A stretch of 64,000 nt of DNA from an uncultured Treponema sp. (GTDB taxonomy: Bacteria; Spirochaetota; Spirochaetia; Treponematales; Treponemataceae), in contig CAMVDX010000003.1 of NCBI GenBank assembly GCA_947166355.1, positions 124,001 to 188,000 of the forward strand. Direction: 5' to 3'. Positions 44,227 through 52,979 of the stretch are shown one piece after another (positions within the stretch are counted from its first letter, which is position 1; each line of letters starts with the position of its first letter). The notes beneath the pieces were generated by a model, which saw only the letters and a list, made by a program, of their open reading frames with translations, did not search any database and was not told the DNA's origin. Both the position numbers and the translations under genes were made by a program.

Positions 44227-45891
44227 TTATAAGCAAAATCCAACTTGATTCCCCTCACCTTCGTGCATAAAGAGTTCTTCCTTACAGGCTTGTGTCACAA
44301 AATCAAAGCCGGGTTTTTGTCCGCTGATAATTTCTTCCATGCAGATTTTGCGGGAAACATTCTCAATCTGCCCGCCGCTGAAAGGATATTCTGAGGCAAG
44401 CTTTTGTGCCTGTTTTTCATTCAAGAAACTCAGCTTATCACGCCATAATGCTTTTTTAGTTTCTGCATCAGGGTTTTGAAGCTGAACCTTAAAAAGAAAT
44501 CGTCTCTCAAAGGCAGGATCAAGATTTTCTATAAGGTTTGTTGTTGCAATCATTATGCCGGTAAAGTTATCCATTTCGTTCAGAATGATGTTTTGAATTG
44601 CATTTTCTGTTTGAGCAATGTTTGAATCCTTTACTTCACGTCTACGCGAAAGCACTGCATCTGCTTCATTGAAAAGAAGAATCGGAATATTTTTATTACC
44701 CTCATTTTCAAAGCGTTTGCAAAGTTTTTTATAATTATCAAAAAGCTCTTTTATCTTCTTTTCTGACTCCCCATACCAGCAAGATTTTGTATTAGAAATA
44801 TCAACAAGAAAAATACCCCGACCCGTTTTTTTGGCAAGCTGCATTACAGTCTCACTCTTGCCAGTTCCGGGGCCACCATATAAAACTATGGCAACTCCTT
44901 TTCTCATTCCTTTTTTAGAAAGCTGATTTCTAATTCTTTCAAAGTTATTCTCGTCTAAAATATTATACAACCTCTCAATTTGTGTCAGGTTATCTTTGTT
45001 GTAAAACATCTTATGTTCTTGGATATCTGCAGGCTTAATAACAGCGTCATCTGAAATTTGTTTCTCATAAAGTTCGTAATCTGAGCCTAACAAAAATCTC
45101 ATGCCCTTTTCTGTAAGTTTTACAGTCGCATCATTCAGATTTTCTTTATTACAAAATTCAACATATCCGTTTTTTATAAGAATATGAGAACCATCCATAA
45201 ATTGTCTTGCAACCTTATACTTTGCATTGTATTTATAAAAATAATCGAGAATCTGATCCAGATTTGTACTGAAGGTTGGATATGATAAAAACTCCGAAGC
45301 AATGCAATAAAAAATATATCTTTCATACTGACTGTGCATTTTATCCTTACAGGCTTTTATAAAAGTTAGGTCTGAATAATAATCTTCCAATTTCTCCAGA
45401 GCGTAGTCAATTTCCAGCCAGGCTTTTTCTTCATATTTAAGACTGTTGATTTTATTCTGCACTGCAAATATGAAATCTGTGTAAGAAGTGTTAGTTGAAG
45501 ATAACTGCGGAAGGTTCTGATTGTTCATTACTGCATGAATCAATTCTTTAGTAAGAGAATATTCGCCTTTTATACTGTCATAATTGATGTAGCCTTTTTT
45601 TTCGAGATTACAAAATTCTTTATTGAGCGAGGCTGCGTAAAGAACGTTAGTTCCTAAAAACTCGGCAAAACTTCCGAGCTTAATTTCGTTTTCAGAATTA
45701 GTCATCTGATACCAGAGGGCAAAGCCCAAAATCCAGACTTCTTTTTCACCTGCTCCAAAATAATTTGTAAGGCGTTTCAGAGCCTCAACGTATTTTTTTG
45801 TCCTGTCTATTTTAAGATTTTTTTCATGTACGGTGTCGCAGACGGTCTTGATGTTCAGTACTATATTCCATTTGATTTTCTTCTGATTCAT
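44227..45891 (-). CDS. AAA-family ATPase with winged-helix-like N-terminus
   Basis: 554 aa. Residues 30-290 are helical with probable winged-helix modules. The C-terminal half is a classical AAA module: Walker A LYGGPGTGKSETV, pore-like SCWYGESEKKI, Walker B PILLFNEADAVL, sensor/arginine finger LDPAFERRFLF, and a lid with PFSGGQIENV. It resembles AAA proteins that remodel partner proteins. Its start overlaps the stop of the beta-helix gene (ATGA), so the two form a pair. Substrate unknown. Confidence 0.85.
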   Translation of the reverse strand: MNQKKIKWNIVLNIKTVCDTVHEKNLKIDRTKKYVEALKRLTNYFGAGEKEVWILGFALWYQMTNSENEIKLGSFAEFLGTNVLYAASLNKEFCNLEKKGYINYDSIKGEYSLTKELIHAVMNNQNLPQLSSTNTSYTDFIFAVQNKINSLKYEEKAWLEIDYALEKLEDYYSDLTFIKACKDKMHSQYERYIFYCIASEFLSYPTFSTNLDQILDYFYKYNAKYKVARQFMDGSHILIKNGYVEFCNKENLNDATVKLTEKGMRFLLGSDYELYEKQISDDAVIKPADIQEHKMFYNKDNLTQIERLYNILDENNFERIRNQLSKKGMRKGVAIVLYGGPGTGKSETVMQLAKKTGRGIFLVDISNTKSCWYGESEKKIKELFDNYKKLCKRFENEGNKNIPILLFNEADAVLSRRREVKDSNIAQTENAIQNIILNEMDNFTGIMIATTNLIENLDPAFERRFLFKVQLQNPDAETKKALWRDKLSFLNEKQAQKLASEYPFSGGQIENVSRKICMEEIISGQKPGFDFVTQACKEELFMHEGEGNQVGFCL

Positions 45892-46721
45892 ATTCTTCTC
45901 CCGCGAAGTCTGCAGGCTGTCGCAATAACTTCTGCATTTTCATAAAAGCTTATGTCTTTTGAATTATTTACAATTTCACTTTCTTCTATGATGATAAGTG
46001 AATCAGCAGCGGCTACAAGCGGACTTGACTGACATGCAGTAATAAACGATTTTCTGATAATAAAACAGGCCTGGCCGCGACTTTCAATTCCTTTTTCGTT
46101 GTACTTAAAAAGACATTCGTCAATCATGACAATCTGCGCTATTTCCGGGTAAAGACAGGAAATTGCAGAGCCGCCATCTGTGTATCCGTAGTTTTCGCTA
46201 ACAGTTTCGCCATTAAAGAAAAAGCCGCATTTTGAAAAGTTACATCGCTCTGTCTGCGGATCGGTCATAACGGCAACTCCGCTCTTTGAGGCTCCAAAGA
46301 AAATGCAGTTTTCAAAAAGACTGCCGGCACGCAAAGCAAAGGTGTAGCTTTCTTTTTTGCACTCTCTGTATTTGAGACACATTTTTTCCAGTTCTTCCTC
46401 TTCTTCAAAAGAATCCTTTTCTTTAGCCATAAGAAGATTCAGGTCTTTTGGATTCAGAGAGTCTGTTGCAGTGAAGACAAGATTGTAAGCCTTGCACTTA
46501 CTCCAGAAGCATGAAAAACTTTCTGCCGGATTACAAATCACTGGATATGTTGAATAATCATTTTTGTTTAAAGGAACTCCGGTAAAAGTCAGTTCCTTGT
46601 CGCAAAAAAGAATGTCATCATACCAGCCGCTATAAATCAAAATCTCATCACCGTCGCGGGCCGCATTTACAGCCTGCGAAATCATGGCGTATTTCTTATT
46701 AAGTCCTACTTCTAAAATCAT
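45888..46721 (-). CDS. Right-handed beta-helix (pectate-lyase-like) protein
   Basis: 277 aa. The N-terminus (AVNAARDGDEILIYSGWYDDILFC) and repeated short strands (CIFFGASKSGVAV, CGFFFNGETV, CLFKYNEKGIESRG, SEIVNNSKDI) are typical of parallel beta-helix folds. I place the start at 46721, where AGGAG lies 7 nt upstream. A longer reading would add MLKQVQHD, which is only translated repeat sequence. No signal peptide, so it is probably cytoplasmic. Coupled to the AAA ATPase. Confidence 0.78.
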   Translation of the reverse strand: MILEVGLNKKYAMISQAVNAARDGDEILIYSGWYDDILFCDKELTFTGVPLNKNDYSTYPVICNPAESFSCFWSKCKAYNLVFTATDSLNPKDLNLLMAKEKDSFEEEEELEKMCLKYRECKKESYTFALRAGSLFENCIFFGASKSGVAVMTDPQTERCNFSKCGFFFNGETVSENYGYTDGGSAISCLYPEIAQIVMIDECLFKYNEKGIESRGQACFIIRKSFITACQSSPLVAAADSLIIIEESEIVNNSKDISFYENAEVIATACRLRGRRI

Positions 46722-46735
46722 CGTAACTCCTGTTA

Positions 46736-46762
46736 TGTCATGCTGAACTTGTTTCAGCATCT
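46736..46762. repeat. Half copy of the GTCATGCTGAACTTG palindrome
   Basis: GTCATGCTGAACTTG-TTTCAGCATCT immediately upstream of the beta-helix gene. Only the first hairpin of the 43112 element is present. Confidence 0.8.
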
Positions 46763-46847
46763 TTTATGACATTCATTAATTCAAATCTATTGATTTTTAA
46801 TATGTGAGCAGGGTGCAATTTTTAATTTTTTTGATTATAATGTTGCT

Positions 46848-47636
46848 ATGGAAATTACGCTACTGCATGGTGACTGCCTTGAACGGATGAAAGAAATACC
46901 CGATGCCTCTATAGATTTTATTTTGACAGATCCGCCTTATGGCACGACTAACGGCAAGTGGGATTCTGTAATTCCTTTTGAGCCTTTATGGCAGCAGCTG
47001 GAGCGAGTTATAAAACCAAACGGAGCAATTGCACTTTTTGGTACGGAACCTTTTTCTACAACACTGCGCATGTCAAATATCAAAAACTACAAATATGATT
47101 ATGTCTGGCTCAAGTCCAGGGCAAACGGTTTTCAGCATGCAAAAAACAAACCGCTTTCAATTACAGAAAATATCAGTGTGTTTAGCAAGGCTAACATCGG
47201 GCACGAGGCAATCCTCAAAGAAAAGCGCATGATTTATAATCCCCAGGGAATCCGCGAGAACGGCATTAAGGAAGTTACACCTAACAAGCACGGCTCGTTG
47301 CTGGGCAACCGTGACAAGCAGACCGGCCGCAAGTACGAATCTCATACAGGCTACCCTACAAATCTTTTACAGTTCCCAAGCCTCTGTGTAAAAAAACTTC
47401 TTCACCCTACGCAAAAGCCTGTGGAGCTTCTGGAGTTTTTAATCAAAACCTATTGTGAGCCAGGCAACACTGTATTGGATTTTGCCGCAGGCAGTTTTTC
47501 CACCGCAATTGCCTGCATGAACACCGACCGCAATTTTATTGGAATAGAAATTGATGATAAATATTTTGCAGCCGGCAAAAAACGAGTTCAGGAAAATAAT
47601 ACGCTTTTCAGTCAGTTTGAACTTAAAGGTGACTGA
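46848..47636 (+). CDS. Orphan DNA adenine/cytosine-N4 methyltransferase, beta class
   Basis: 262 aa. Motif IV DPPY is at 28-31 (FILTDPPYGTTNGKWD), before the SAM motif, which gives the beta-class order. The target-recognition region lies in the middle, then LHPTQKPVELLEFLIKT and the SAM motif LDFAAGSFSTAIA, a departure from the usual DxFxGSGTT. No restriction gene adjoins. One of the few plus-strand genes of the island, preceded at 46813 by a partial copy of the island's recurrent element. Confidence 0.88.
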   Translation: MEITLLHGDCLERMKEIPDASIDFILTDPPYGTTNGKWDSVIPFEPLWQQLERVIKPNGAIALFGTEPFSTTLRMSNIKNYKYDYVWLKSRANGFQHAKNKPLSITENISVFSKANIGHEAILKEKRMIYNPQGIRENGIKEVTPNKHGSLLGNRDKQTGRKYESHTGYPTNLLQFPSLCVKKLLHPTQKPVELLEFLIKTYCEPGNTVLDFAAGSFSTAIACMNTDRNFIGIEIDDKYFAAGKKRVQENNTLFSQFELKGD

Positions 47637-47645
47637 ATTATAAAT

Positions 47646-47897
47646 TTACAGAGCAGCTTCTGCCAGGCAGTCACCTAAGATATCTTTATAATCTTGATAA
47701 CAATCTTGAACGAAATCTTTTATAAGGTTAGAAATATCCCCTAAAGAGGTGATTTTCCCTTCACAGATTTTTTGAGCACATTCTGTATAAAACTCTTCTT
47801 TATCACCATCTGAACATTCAAATTCTTCATTAATTTCCCAATTTAAATCTGAATCAAATATTTCTCTCAACATATCTTCGATTAATTCTTGTGACAT
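47646..47897 (-). CDS. Small acidic protein, paralogue A
   Basis: 83 aa, strongly acidic and helical, with no signal or membrane segment. It is about 80% identical to the product of 55669-55932 (shared MSQELIE, CAQKICEGKITSL, YKDILGDCLAEAAL). Directly downstream of the recurrent element at 47927-47960. Acidic small size would fit an immunity or antitoxin role, but nothing proves it. Family not recognised. Confidence 0.75.
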   Translation of the reverse strand: MSQELIEDMLREIFDSDLNWEINEEFECSDGDKEEFYTECAQKICEGKITSLGDISNLIKDFVQDCYQDYKDILGDCLAEAAL

Positions 47898-47926
47898 TTT
47901 GTTTCTCCATAAATCCTTTAGATTAA

Positions 47927-47960
47927 ATTATCGTATAATTCTTGTGGGAACAGGGTGCAA
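47927..47960 (-). promoter_or_regulatory. Recurrent bipartite element, copy A
   Basis: On the minus strand: TTGCAC, 22 nt (beginning CCTGTTCCCAC), then GATAAT. It lies 9 nt after the stop codon of the AAA/PD-(D/E)XK gene and 29 nt before the start of the next gene, so it must also contain or overlap that gene's promoter. Confidence 0.7.
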
Positions 47961-47969
47961 CTTGCAGGA

Positions 47970-49568
47970 TTATTTCACAAACCGTTCAATCTTGCATTCG
48001 TGGTTTTTGGTTTCTTCATCGTAATTTACGGCTACAAACAGGAGATCGCCGTGCCAGTTTTCCAGGCAGTCGAAATATTGCTTCTGGCGAATCTGATCTA
48101 AGGCTGTTTCTGTGCTGCTGTTGCGCTTCAGTTCAACTATCATTGCAGGCTTGGTTTTATCAAAAGGAATGTAAACTATGTCTGCGTAGCCTTTGCCGGC
48201 CGGCATTTCTTTTGCGATGATGTAGCCGTTCAGAGCGTAGATGTAAGCGAGATAGATTGCACTTTGCAAGCATTTTTCGTTGTTGTAACTAAGGTTGCTG
48301 GTTACGTGGATGTGTGATTTATCCAGGGCATCAGCAACAGCTTTTTCGTTTCCAGCGATTGTCTGTTCGAGGAGTTCGCGTGAGGCGGAAATGATTTTAT
48401 TTGTTTCGGCATAATCATCATTCTCTTTTATTGCGCGCTGCCATTCAAGATAAATCTCACGATTTGGAATATAGCATTCTTCTTCTTTTTCATCGTAGGC
48501 AAGATAACCTAAATGAATCAGATATGTAAAAACATCATCTTTACTATAAAAGGTGTTCATATAATTTCTATATTTTAAAACATCTACAGAAACTCTTCCT
48601 CCACCCAACATTGTAATTATATCATCTTTTGTGCCGTCAAAATTCATTCGGATTTTTTCTGCAACAACTTCATAAGAAGATGTAACGCTCCAGTAAGATT
48701 TAAATCTTCCTGTTGTTACAGCATTAAAAACTGCCTGCGGGTTGTAAACTTCGAATTTGCCTAGATGATAACCATCATACCAGCTTTTACATTCTTCAAA
48801 ACTACAATTGTATTTTTCGCAGAGTGCTTTTACTTCTGATGTAGTAAAGCCTACAAATTCTTCAAGCGCTTCTGCATCAAGCATTGTGTATTCGTGGAAA
48901 GTATTCAGTTTAGACTGAACTTTTTCGCGTACTACTGGAAGAATACCTGTAATATAAGCAAGGGAAATTGCAGGACGGAGTGTTGTATTTTTGAAAAGTG
49001 AGTTCAGAAATGAAAGATATTTATCAAATTCATCATCAGGAACCTGCTGTCGTACCATAACATCATATTCATCAATTATGATTATGAAAGTTTCATCTTT
49101 TTCTGAATAAACCTGCTGAATGAAGCTGGAAATTGAATTCATCTCAGGGAAGGTAACATCTGCAAACTGTTTTTTAAATTCATTGCAGACAAGCATTGCC
49201 ACATAAGGAATAAAGGATTTTTCAGATTTTTCTTCATTCGCCAAAGTATTCCATTCTGTGTATAATGCATATAAATCAATTTTAATTACATTATATTTAT
49301 TAAGATATTTTTCAAAATCCTCAGACTGAGAAATCTTTAAAGACGAAAAAAGCTCCCGTGAATCCGCACCCTTTGAATAATATGCAGAAAGCATATCTTC
49401 TGCCAGTGACTTTCCAAAACGGCGCGGACGGCTAACGCACACAAAGTCGCGTCCAGGATCATCGAGCAGAAGATTCATTTCGTGAATGAGCATTGTCTTA
49501 TCAACATAATTGCCGGTTCTTACAAAATTACGAAAAGCGGCATTATTTGGATTCAAGTATATTCCCAT
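47970..49568 (-). CDS. AAA-ATPase-like / PD-(D/E)XK nuclease superfamily protein
   Basis: 532 aa of the paired PF09820 and PF08011 type, common in gut anaerobes. The N-terminal P-loop-like segment is VSRPRRFGKSLAEDML, and the Walker B-like strand is FIIIIDEYDVMV. The C-terminal nuclease-like core has GYADIVYIPFDKTKPAMIVELK (D...ExK). Activity is undemonstrated for most members; a defence or mobile-DNA role is often suggested. Complete. Confidence 0.88.
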   Translation of the reverse strand: MGIYLNPNNAAFRNFVRTGNYVDKTMLIHEMNLLLDDPGRDFVCVSRPRRFGKSLAEDMLSAYYSKGADSRELFSSLKISQSEDFEKYLNKYNVIKIDLYALYTEWNTLANEEKSEKSFIPYVAMLVCNEFKKQFADVTFPEMNSISSFIQQVYSEKDETFIIIIDEYDVMVRQQVPDDEFDKYLSFLNSLFKNTTLRPAISLAYITGILPVVREKVQSKLNTFHEYTMLDAEALEEFVGFTTSEVKALCEKYNCSFEECKSWYDGYHLGKFEVYNPQAVFNAVTTGRFKSYWSVTSSYEVVAEKIRMNFDGTKDDIITMLGGGRVSVDVLKYRNYMNTFYSKDDVFTYLIHLGYLAYDEKEEECYIPNREIYLEWQRAIKENDDYAETNKIISASRELLEQTIAGNEKAVADALDKSHIHVTSNLSYNNEKCLQSAIYLAYIYALNGYIIAKEMPAGKGYADIVYIPFDKTKPAMIVELKRNSSTETALDQIRQKQYFDCLENWHGDLLFVAVNYDEETKNHECKIERFVK

Positions 49569-49659
49569 ATAGTGTATTATAACATCTGATGGAGCGAAAA
49601 TCTAGGTTTCAGTTTGCTGCATTACCTTTCTTTTTGAGTTCTTCAAATCCTATGATAAT

Positions 49660-50910
49660 TTATTCATCATCATCTTCTTGTTCTATTTCAACTTCGCCAT
49701 CTTTGCATGTAATTACTTTGGCGGGAACTCCACTAAAAGAATAATCATCGGTATAAACTGAAATAGAATTCAATTCTTCAACGGTTCCATCAAATACAAT
49801 CTTCTTAAGAGATTGACAATCACCAAAAACACCTTGTTCAATTTCTTTGAGACTTTTTGGTAAAGTTATAGATTCTAGAGAAGAACAGTTATAAAAACAC
49901 ATTTCTTCTAACACCTGCAAATTATCAGGCAAGATTATATTTGTAATATTAGAACAACCCTGAAAAAGCAGTATTGAAATAGCCCTAATATTAGCCTTTA
50001 TCTCAACAGATTTTAGCGATTTACAAGCATAGAACTCTGTAGGATAACATGACACATCATCTTCTTCACACTCATTACCAAAATTAGTTACACTTTTTGG
50101 AATGCATATTGAAGAAAGACTACTGCAACCAGAAAAGCATCTGTAACCCATTTCTTCAAGACCCTCTGAAAATACTATTTCATTCAAAGAGGCACATCGG
50201 AAGAAAGCTTCTGTTCCTATTAATTTAACACTTTTCGGAATATGTATTTTAGTTAATGAGTTGCAATTTGCGAAAGCATTTGGTTGAATTTTTTCTACTG
50301 TATCTGGTACATGGAAAATACCAGCTTTAGTTGGAATACAAGAAATAAGCTCTGTTTTATCTTTGTTATAAAGCACACCATCTTCTACACAAAAATATTC
50401 GCTATCTTTATCAACAATTATTTCTTTTAAATTTATACAGTGGGAAAAAATACCGAAAGTATCTGGAGAATAACAATCAGGCATTTTATCAGGACAATCT
50501 AGACTTGGACAATGATATAAAAAATCATCATCAATTGGATAATCTCGTGAATATTTGTCATATTCTAATTCTGTGATACTTGCAGGTATGGTTATTGATT
50601 CTAAAGAACTTGCGTAATAAAAAATGTCTGTTAATAGAGTTTCTTGCGTGTCTGGAAGAATTAAAGATTTTATGTTTCTCGGTGGAGTAAAATCATAATC
50701 ATCATTTAGATTGCTTAAATCCAAATTAATAATTACATCTTCAGAAAGATTTTCAAGTGCTTTCTGCATTTCAGAAAGATTTCCAAATTTTTCCTTCATT
50801 TCAGAAAATCCAGTGTAATTTGGAGTTTCACCATATATTTTAAGTGTATATTCTCCTGCTTCCAGTTTTTTAATTTTATCTGCTGCCTCAGAAATATGAA
50901 TATCAACCAT
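49660..50910 (-). CDS. BspA-like leucine-rich-repeat protein (LRR_5)
   Basis: 416 aa built from about ten 23-residue LRR_5 units, for example NSLTKIHIPKSVKLIGTEAF, SSLSSICIPKSV and SSLESITLPKSLKEIEQGVF. No signal peptide is visible, so this copy may be cytoplasmic, unlike surface BspA proteins of Treponema. The acidic tail EIEQEDDDE ends it. After the stop, the same frame reads FEELKKKG, reminiscent of Sel1-protein C-termini. Confidence 0.88.
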   Translation of the reverse strand: MVDIHISEAADKIKKLEAGEYTLKIYGETPNYTGFSEMKEKFGNLSEMQKALENLSEDVIINLDLSNLNDDYDFTPPRNIKSLILPDTQETLLTDIFYYASSLESITIPASITELEYDKYSRDYPIDDDFLYHCPSLDCPDKMPDCYSPDTFGIFSHCINLKEIIVDKDSEYFCVEDGVLYNKDKTELISCIPTKAGIFHVPDTVEKIQPNAFANCNSLTKIHIPKSVKLIGTEAFFRCASLNEIVFSEGLEEMGYRCFSGCSSLSSICIPKSVTNFGNECEEDDVSCYPTEFYACKSLKSVEIKANIRAISILLFQGCSNITNIILPDNLQVLEEMCFYNCSSLESITLPKSLKEIEQGVFGDCQSLKKIVFDGTVEELNSISVYTDDYSFSGVPAKVITCKDGEVEIEQEDDDE

Positions 50911-50935
50911 TATAAACTCCTTTGAATATAGAATA

Positions 50936-50964
50936 ATTATAAATCAAAAATTTTAACTTTGCAA
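50936..50964 (-). promoter_or_regulatory. Promoter of the LRR gene
   Basis: Minus strand: TTGCAA, 17 nt, TATAAT, 26 nt before the ATG at 50910. The region closely parallels that before the Sel1 gene at 58444. Confidence 0.75.
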
Positions 50965-50973
50965 TGTAAAGCT

Positions 50974-51093
50974 CAGCGCAGTCACGGCATGTGAGGTGGT
51001 ATGATATGATTTGAGACGCCGTGACTGTGTGAGGTGCTCGCTGTTCTTTATGAGGTTAAATTATCGTTTTATTTTGGTGGGAACAGGGTGCAA
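50974..51093 (-). repeat. Large imperfect inverted repeat and bipartite element, copy B
   Basis: CAGCG (50974) pairs with CGCTG (51039), and AGTCACGGC (50980-50988) pairs with GCCGTGACT (51018-51026); a 12-nt bulge GTGTGAGGTGCT is on one side. Outside lie AAAG/CTTT and TTTAAC/GTTAAA. The bipartite element follows: TTGCAC at 51088-51093, 22 nt, GATAAT at 51060-51065 (complement strand). Confidence 0.8.
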
Positions 51094-51267
51094 TGTTTTT
51101 AAAAACATATAATTATAACTATACAAAATAAATTTTATAGTAATTGTTATAATATTTGTTAATCAAACAAAAGTATAGTAAGATATTAATGCACCATGCG
51201 ACATGGGCGGATTGCCCCCAAAACTGGACTGGTCGAAAGACTGGATTTCTTGATTTGGGAGGCTGCT

Positions 51268-51333
51268 ATGAGTCTGTATGAATTTCTGACATTGCTTTTA
51301 GAAGCGATTAAGATTATCATCGATATATATTAG
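51268..51333 (+). CDS. 21-codon hydrophobic peptide, type I toxin-like
   Basis: GGGAGG lies 5 nt before an ATG encoding MSLYEFLTLLLEAIKIII followed by DIY and a stop. Short length, the MS(L/T)YE start and a single hydrophobic helix resemble TxpA/BsrG-type and holin-like type I toxins. The frame is open upstream to an ATG at 51196, with the leader highly structured (GGGC-ggatt-GCCC), which is usual for type I toxin mRNAs. An antisense RNA was not identified. Plus strand, against the direction of its neighbours. Confidence 0.55.
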   Translation: MSLYEFLTLLLEAIKIIIDIY

Positions 51334-51385
51334 ATCTTTCAAAAAAGCAAGTTTTTTATAAATGCTCTACCTGTATCGATAAAGA

Positions 51386-51438
51386 CCAGCACCAATCCAC
51401 GGCTGCGTTTGTGAGGTGGCGAATTTCAACCGTTGATT
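51386..51438 (-). repeat. Imperfect inverted repeat abutting a Sel1 stop codon
   Basis: AATCCACGG (51394-51402) pairs with CCGTTGATT (51430-51438), with CCAGC outside on one arm and conserved GTGAGGTGG in the loop. The right arm touches the Sel1 stop codon. The matching outer arm and bipartite element are missing here, so this is a partial copy. Confidence 0.7.
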
Positions 51439-52882
51439 ATTTTTGTTTCTTTTTTAGTTCATTTAATTTCTTTTGAGCTTCTGGATGTCCATATTTTAAG
51501 GCATAAGTATAACAAATTGCGGCATCCCTTTCATTCAAATCACAAGCATCATTATAAAAAAGTTCAGCAATAACTGAATCTTGATAATCTAATTTTGCAA
51601 GAAACTCATAATCGCGGATAATTTCATTAATAGAATTTTTTTCATTGTATCTTATTTTGTAATAAAAACTCACGCTATCATATCCATTATCTAAGGCTTC
51701 AGTTACTAAATGTAATGCTTTATTTTCATCTTTTTCTACAACAATACCTAACAAATAACACATACCAAGTTCAATTTGAGCGTCTGGATATCCTTGAGCT
51801 GAAGAGAGCTTATAATATTCTATGGCTTTCTCTTCGTCTTCTTCAATGAAGTTCCCCCAATAATAACAGACACCGAGAAGATATTGAGCTTTTGGATTAC
51901 CTTCTTGTGCGGATAACTCACACCATTTGATTATTTTTTCTTCATCTTCTGCGTCATAATAAAATTCAGCTATTTCATATTTATCATAACCATTTTCAGC
52001 TGCTTTACAAAACATCTGTTCCGCTTTTTCTTTATTTTCCTCGATATCTTCTCCATTGTATAATCGTTGTCCTAAGTGGAAATAAGATTCAGCACTGCCA
52101 AATTTAAGGGCGCTAGTGGTATATAAATCAGGATACTCTGTAGGTATGTCATGACAATAAATTAAGAAATCGAATTTAATTATTTGTTTGAATCCATTAT
52201 ATCTTGATTGAAAATCAAAGAGAGCCCTTAGAACATCAGATGGTTCGTTTCCTAAATATTTTTTTTGAGTGGAAGTATATTTATATTTAAAATCTTTTCC
52301 TAAGTTATCATAGCCCTGTAAATTATTATCTTTGATAATCTTTTTTATTTTTCTAAGCATTTCACTTGGTTCAAGAAAATGATTTAAATCATAAAAGTTT
52401 TTAATAGAATAATCATCGAAATTATTTATTTCATCAAACAAATGGCTGTCAGCATAAGATAACGAAATCAGAAGCTTGTCTTTAACAGTAGCATCTGTGG
52501 TTAAAACATAATCTGGATGTTCTGCAAAATTTATTGTAAATATTATCTGTACATCAATGGTATCTATACCTGCTTTTTGAGCCAATAATTCTGCAAGACA
52601 AAACGCAACTTCAGGCGCAGGATACCATGCCCCTGAAATCCAAAGTTCTGCTTCTGAATAATTTTCATAAGTCGTAATAATAGATTCCGTTGGAAGTTCA
52701 CTATCTGATTCATAAGTAAAACTTGAATCCTCTATCTGATATTCGTTAAATAATTCTGTCGATGTATTAGAAAGGTAATTATATAAATCATCATCTATAA
52801 GCTCTTTATCTTTTTGCCACTGTTCAAAAAATTCTTTTTTACAGCTTCTGAACACACATTTTGTAGGTACATAATTTGCCAT
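51437..52882 (-). CDS. Sel1-repeat protein with shared N-terminal domain, copy 1
   Basis: 481 aa. Residues 1-240 are a domain shared with the products at 56690-58444 and 60922-62721, starting MANYVPTKCVFRSCKKEFFE. Sel1-type repeats follow from about residue 270 (SAQEGNPKAQYLLGVCYYWG, SAQGYPDAQIELGMCYLLG). The N-terminal domain is unrecognised; Sel1 repeats usually mediate protein contacts. Complete, with GGAG upstream. Confidence 0.85.
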   Translation of the reverse strand: MANYVPTKCVFRSCKKEFFEQWQKDKELIDDDLYNYLSNTSTELFNEYQIEDSSFTYESDSELPTESIITTYENYSEAELWISGAWYPAPEVAFCLAELLAQKAGIDTIDVQIIFTINFAEHPDYVLTTDATVKDKLLISLSYADSHLFDEINNFDDYSIKNFYDLNHFLEPSEMLRKIKKIIKDNNLQGYDNLGKDFKYKYTSTQKKYLGNEPSDVLRALFDFQSRYNGFKQIIKFDFLIYCHDIPTEYPDLYTTSALKFGSAESYFHLGQRLYNGEDIEENKEKAEQMFCKAAENGYDKYEIAEFYYDAEDEEKIIKWCELSAQEGNPKAQYLLGVCYYWGNFIEEDEEKAIEYYKLSSAQGYPDAQIELGMCYLLGIVVEKDENKALHLVTEALDNGYDSVSFYYKIRYNEKNSINEIIRDYEFLAKLDYQDSVIAELFYNDACDLNERDAAICYTYALKYGHPEAQKKLNELKKKQK

Positions 52883-52915
52883 TTTTTTTCTCCTGAGCCT
52901 TATCTATATAAAATT

Positions 52916-52944
52916 ATTGTACAACTTAATTTTTGATTTTACAA
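52916..52944 (-). promoter_or_regulatory. Promoter of Sel1 copy 1
   Basis: Minus strand: TTGTAA, 17 nt, TACAAT, about 34 nt before the ATG at 52882. Confidence 0.6.
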
Positions 52945-52979
52945 AAATAATATTCTACTAGCCTCTACCCGCACCCGGC

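Noticed and set aside
46722..46760. N-terminal extension of the beta-helix protein (MLKQVQHD...)
   Set aside because: These codons are the GTCATGCTGAACTTG repeat; AGGAG places the start at 46721.
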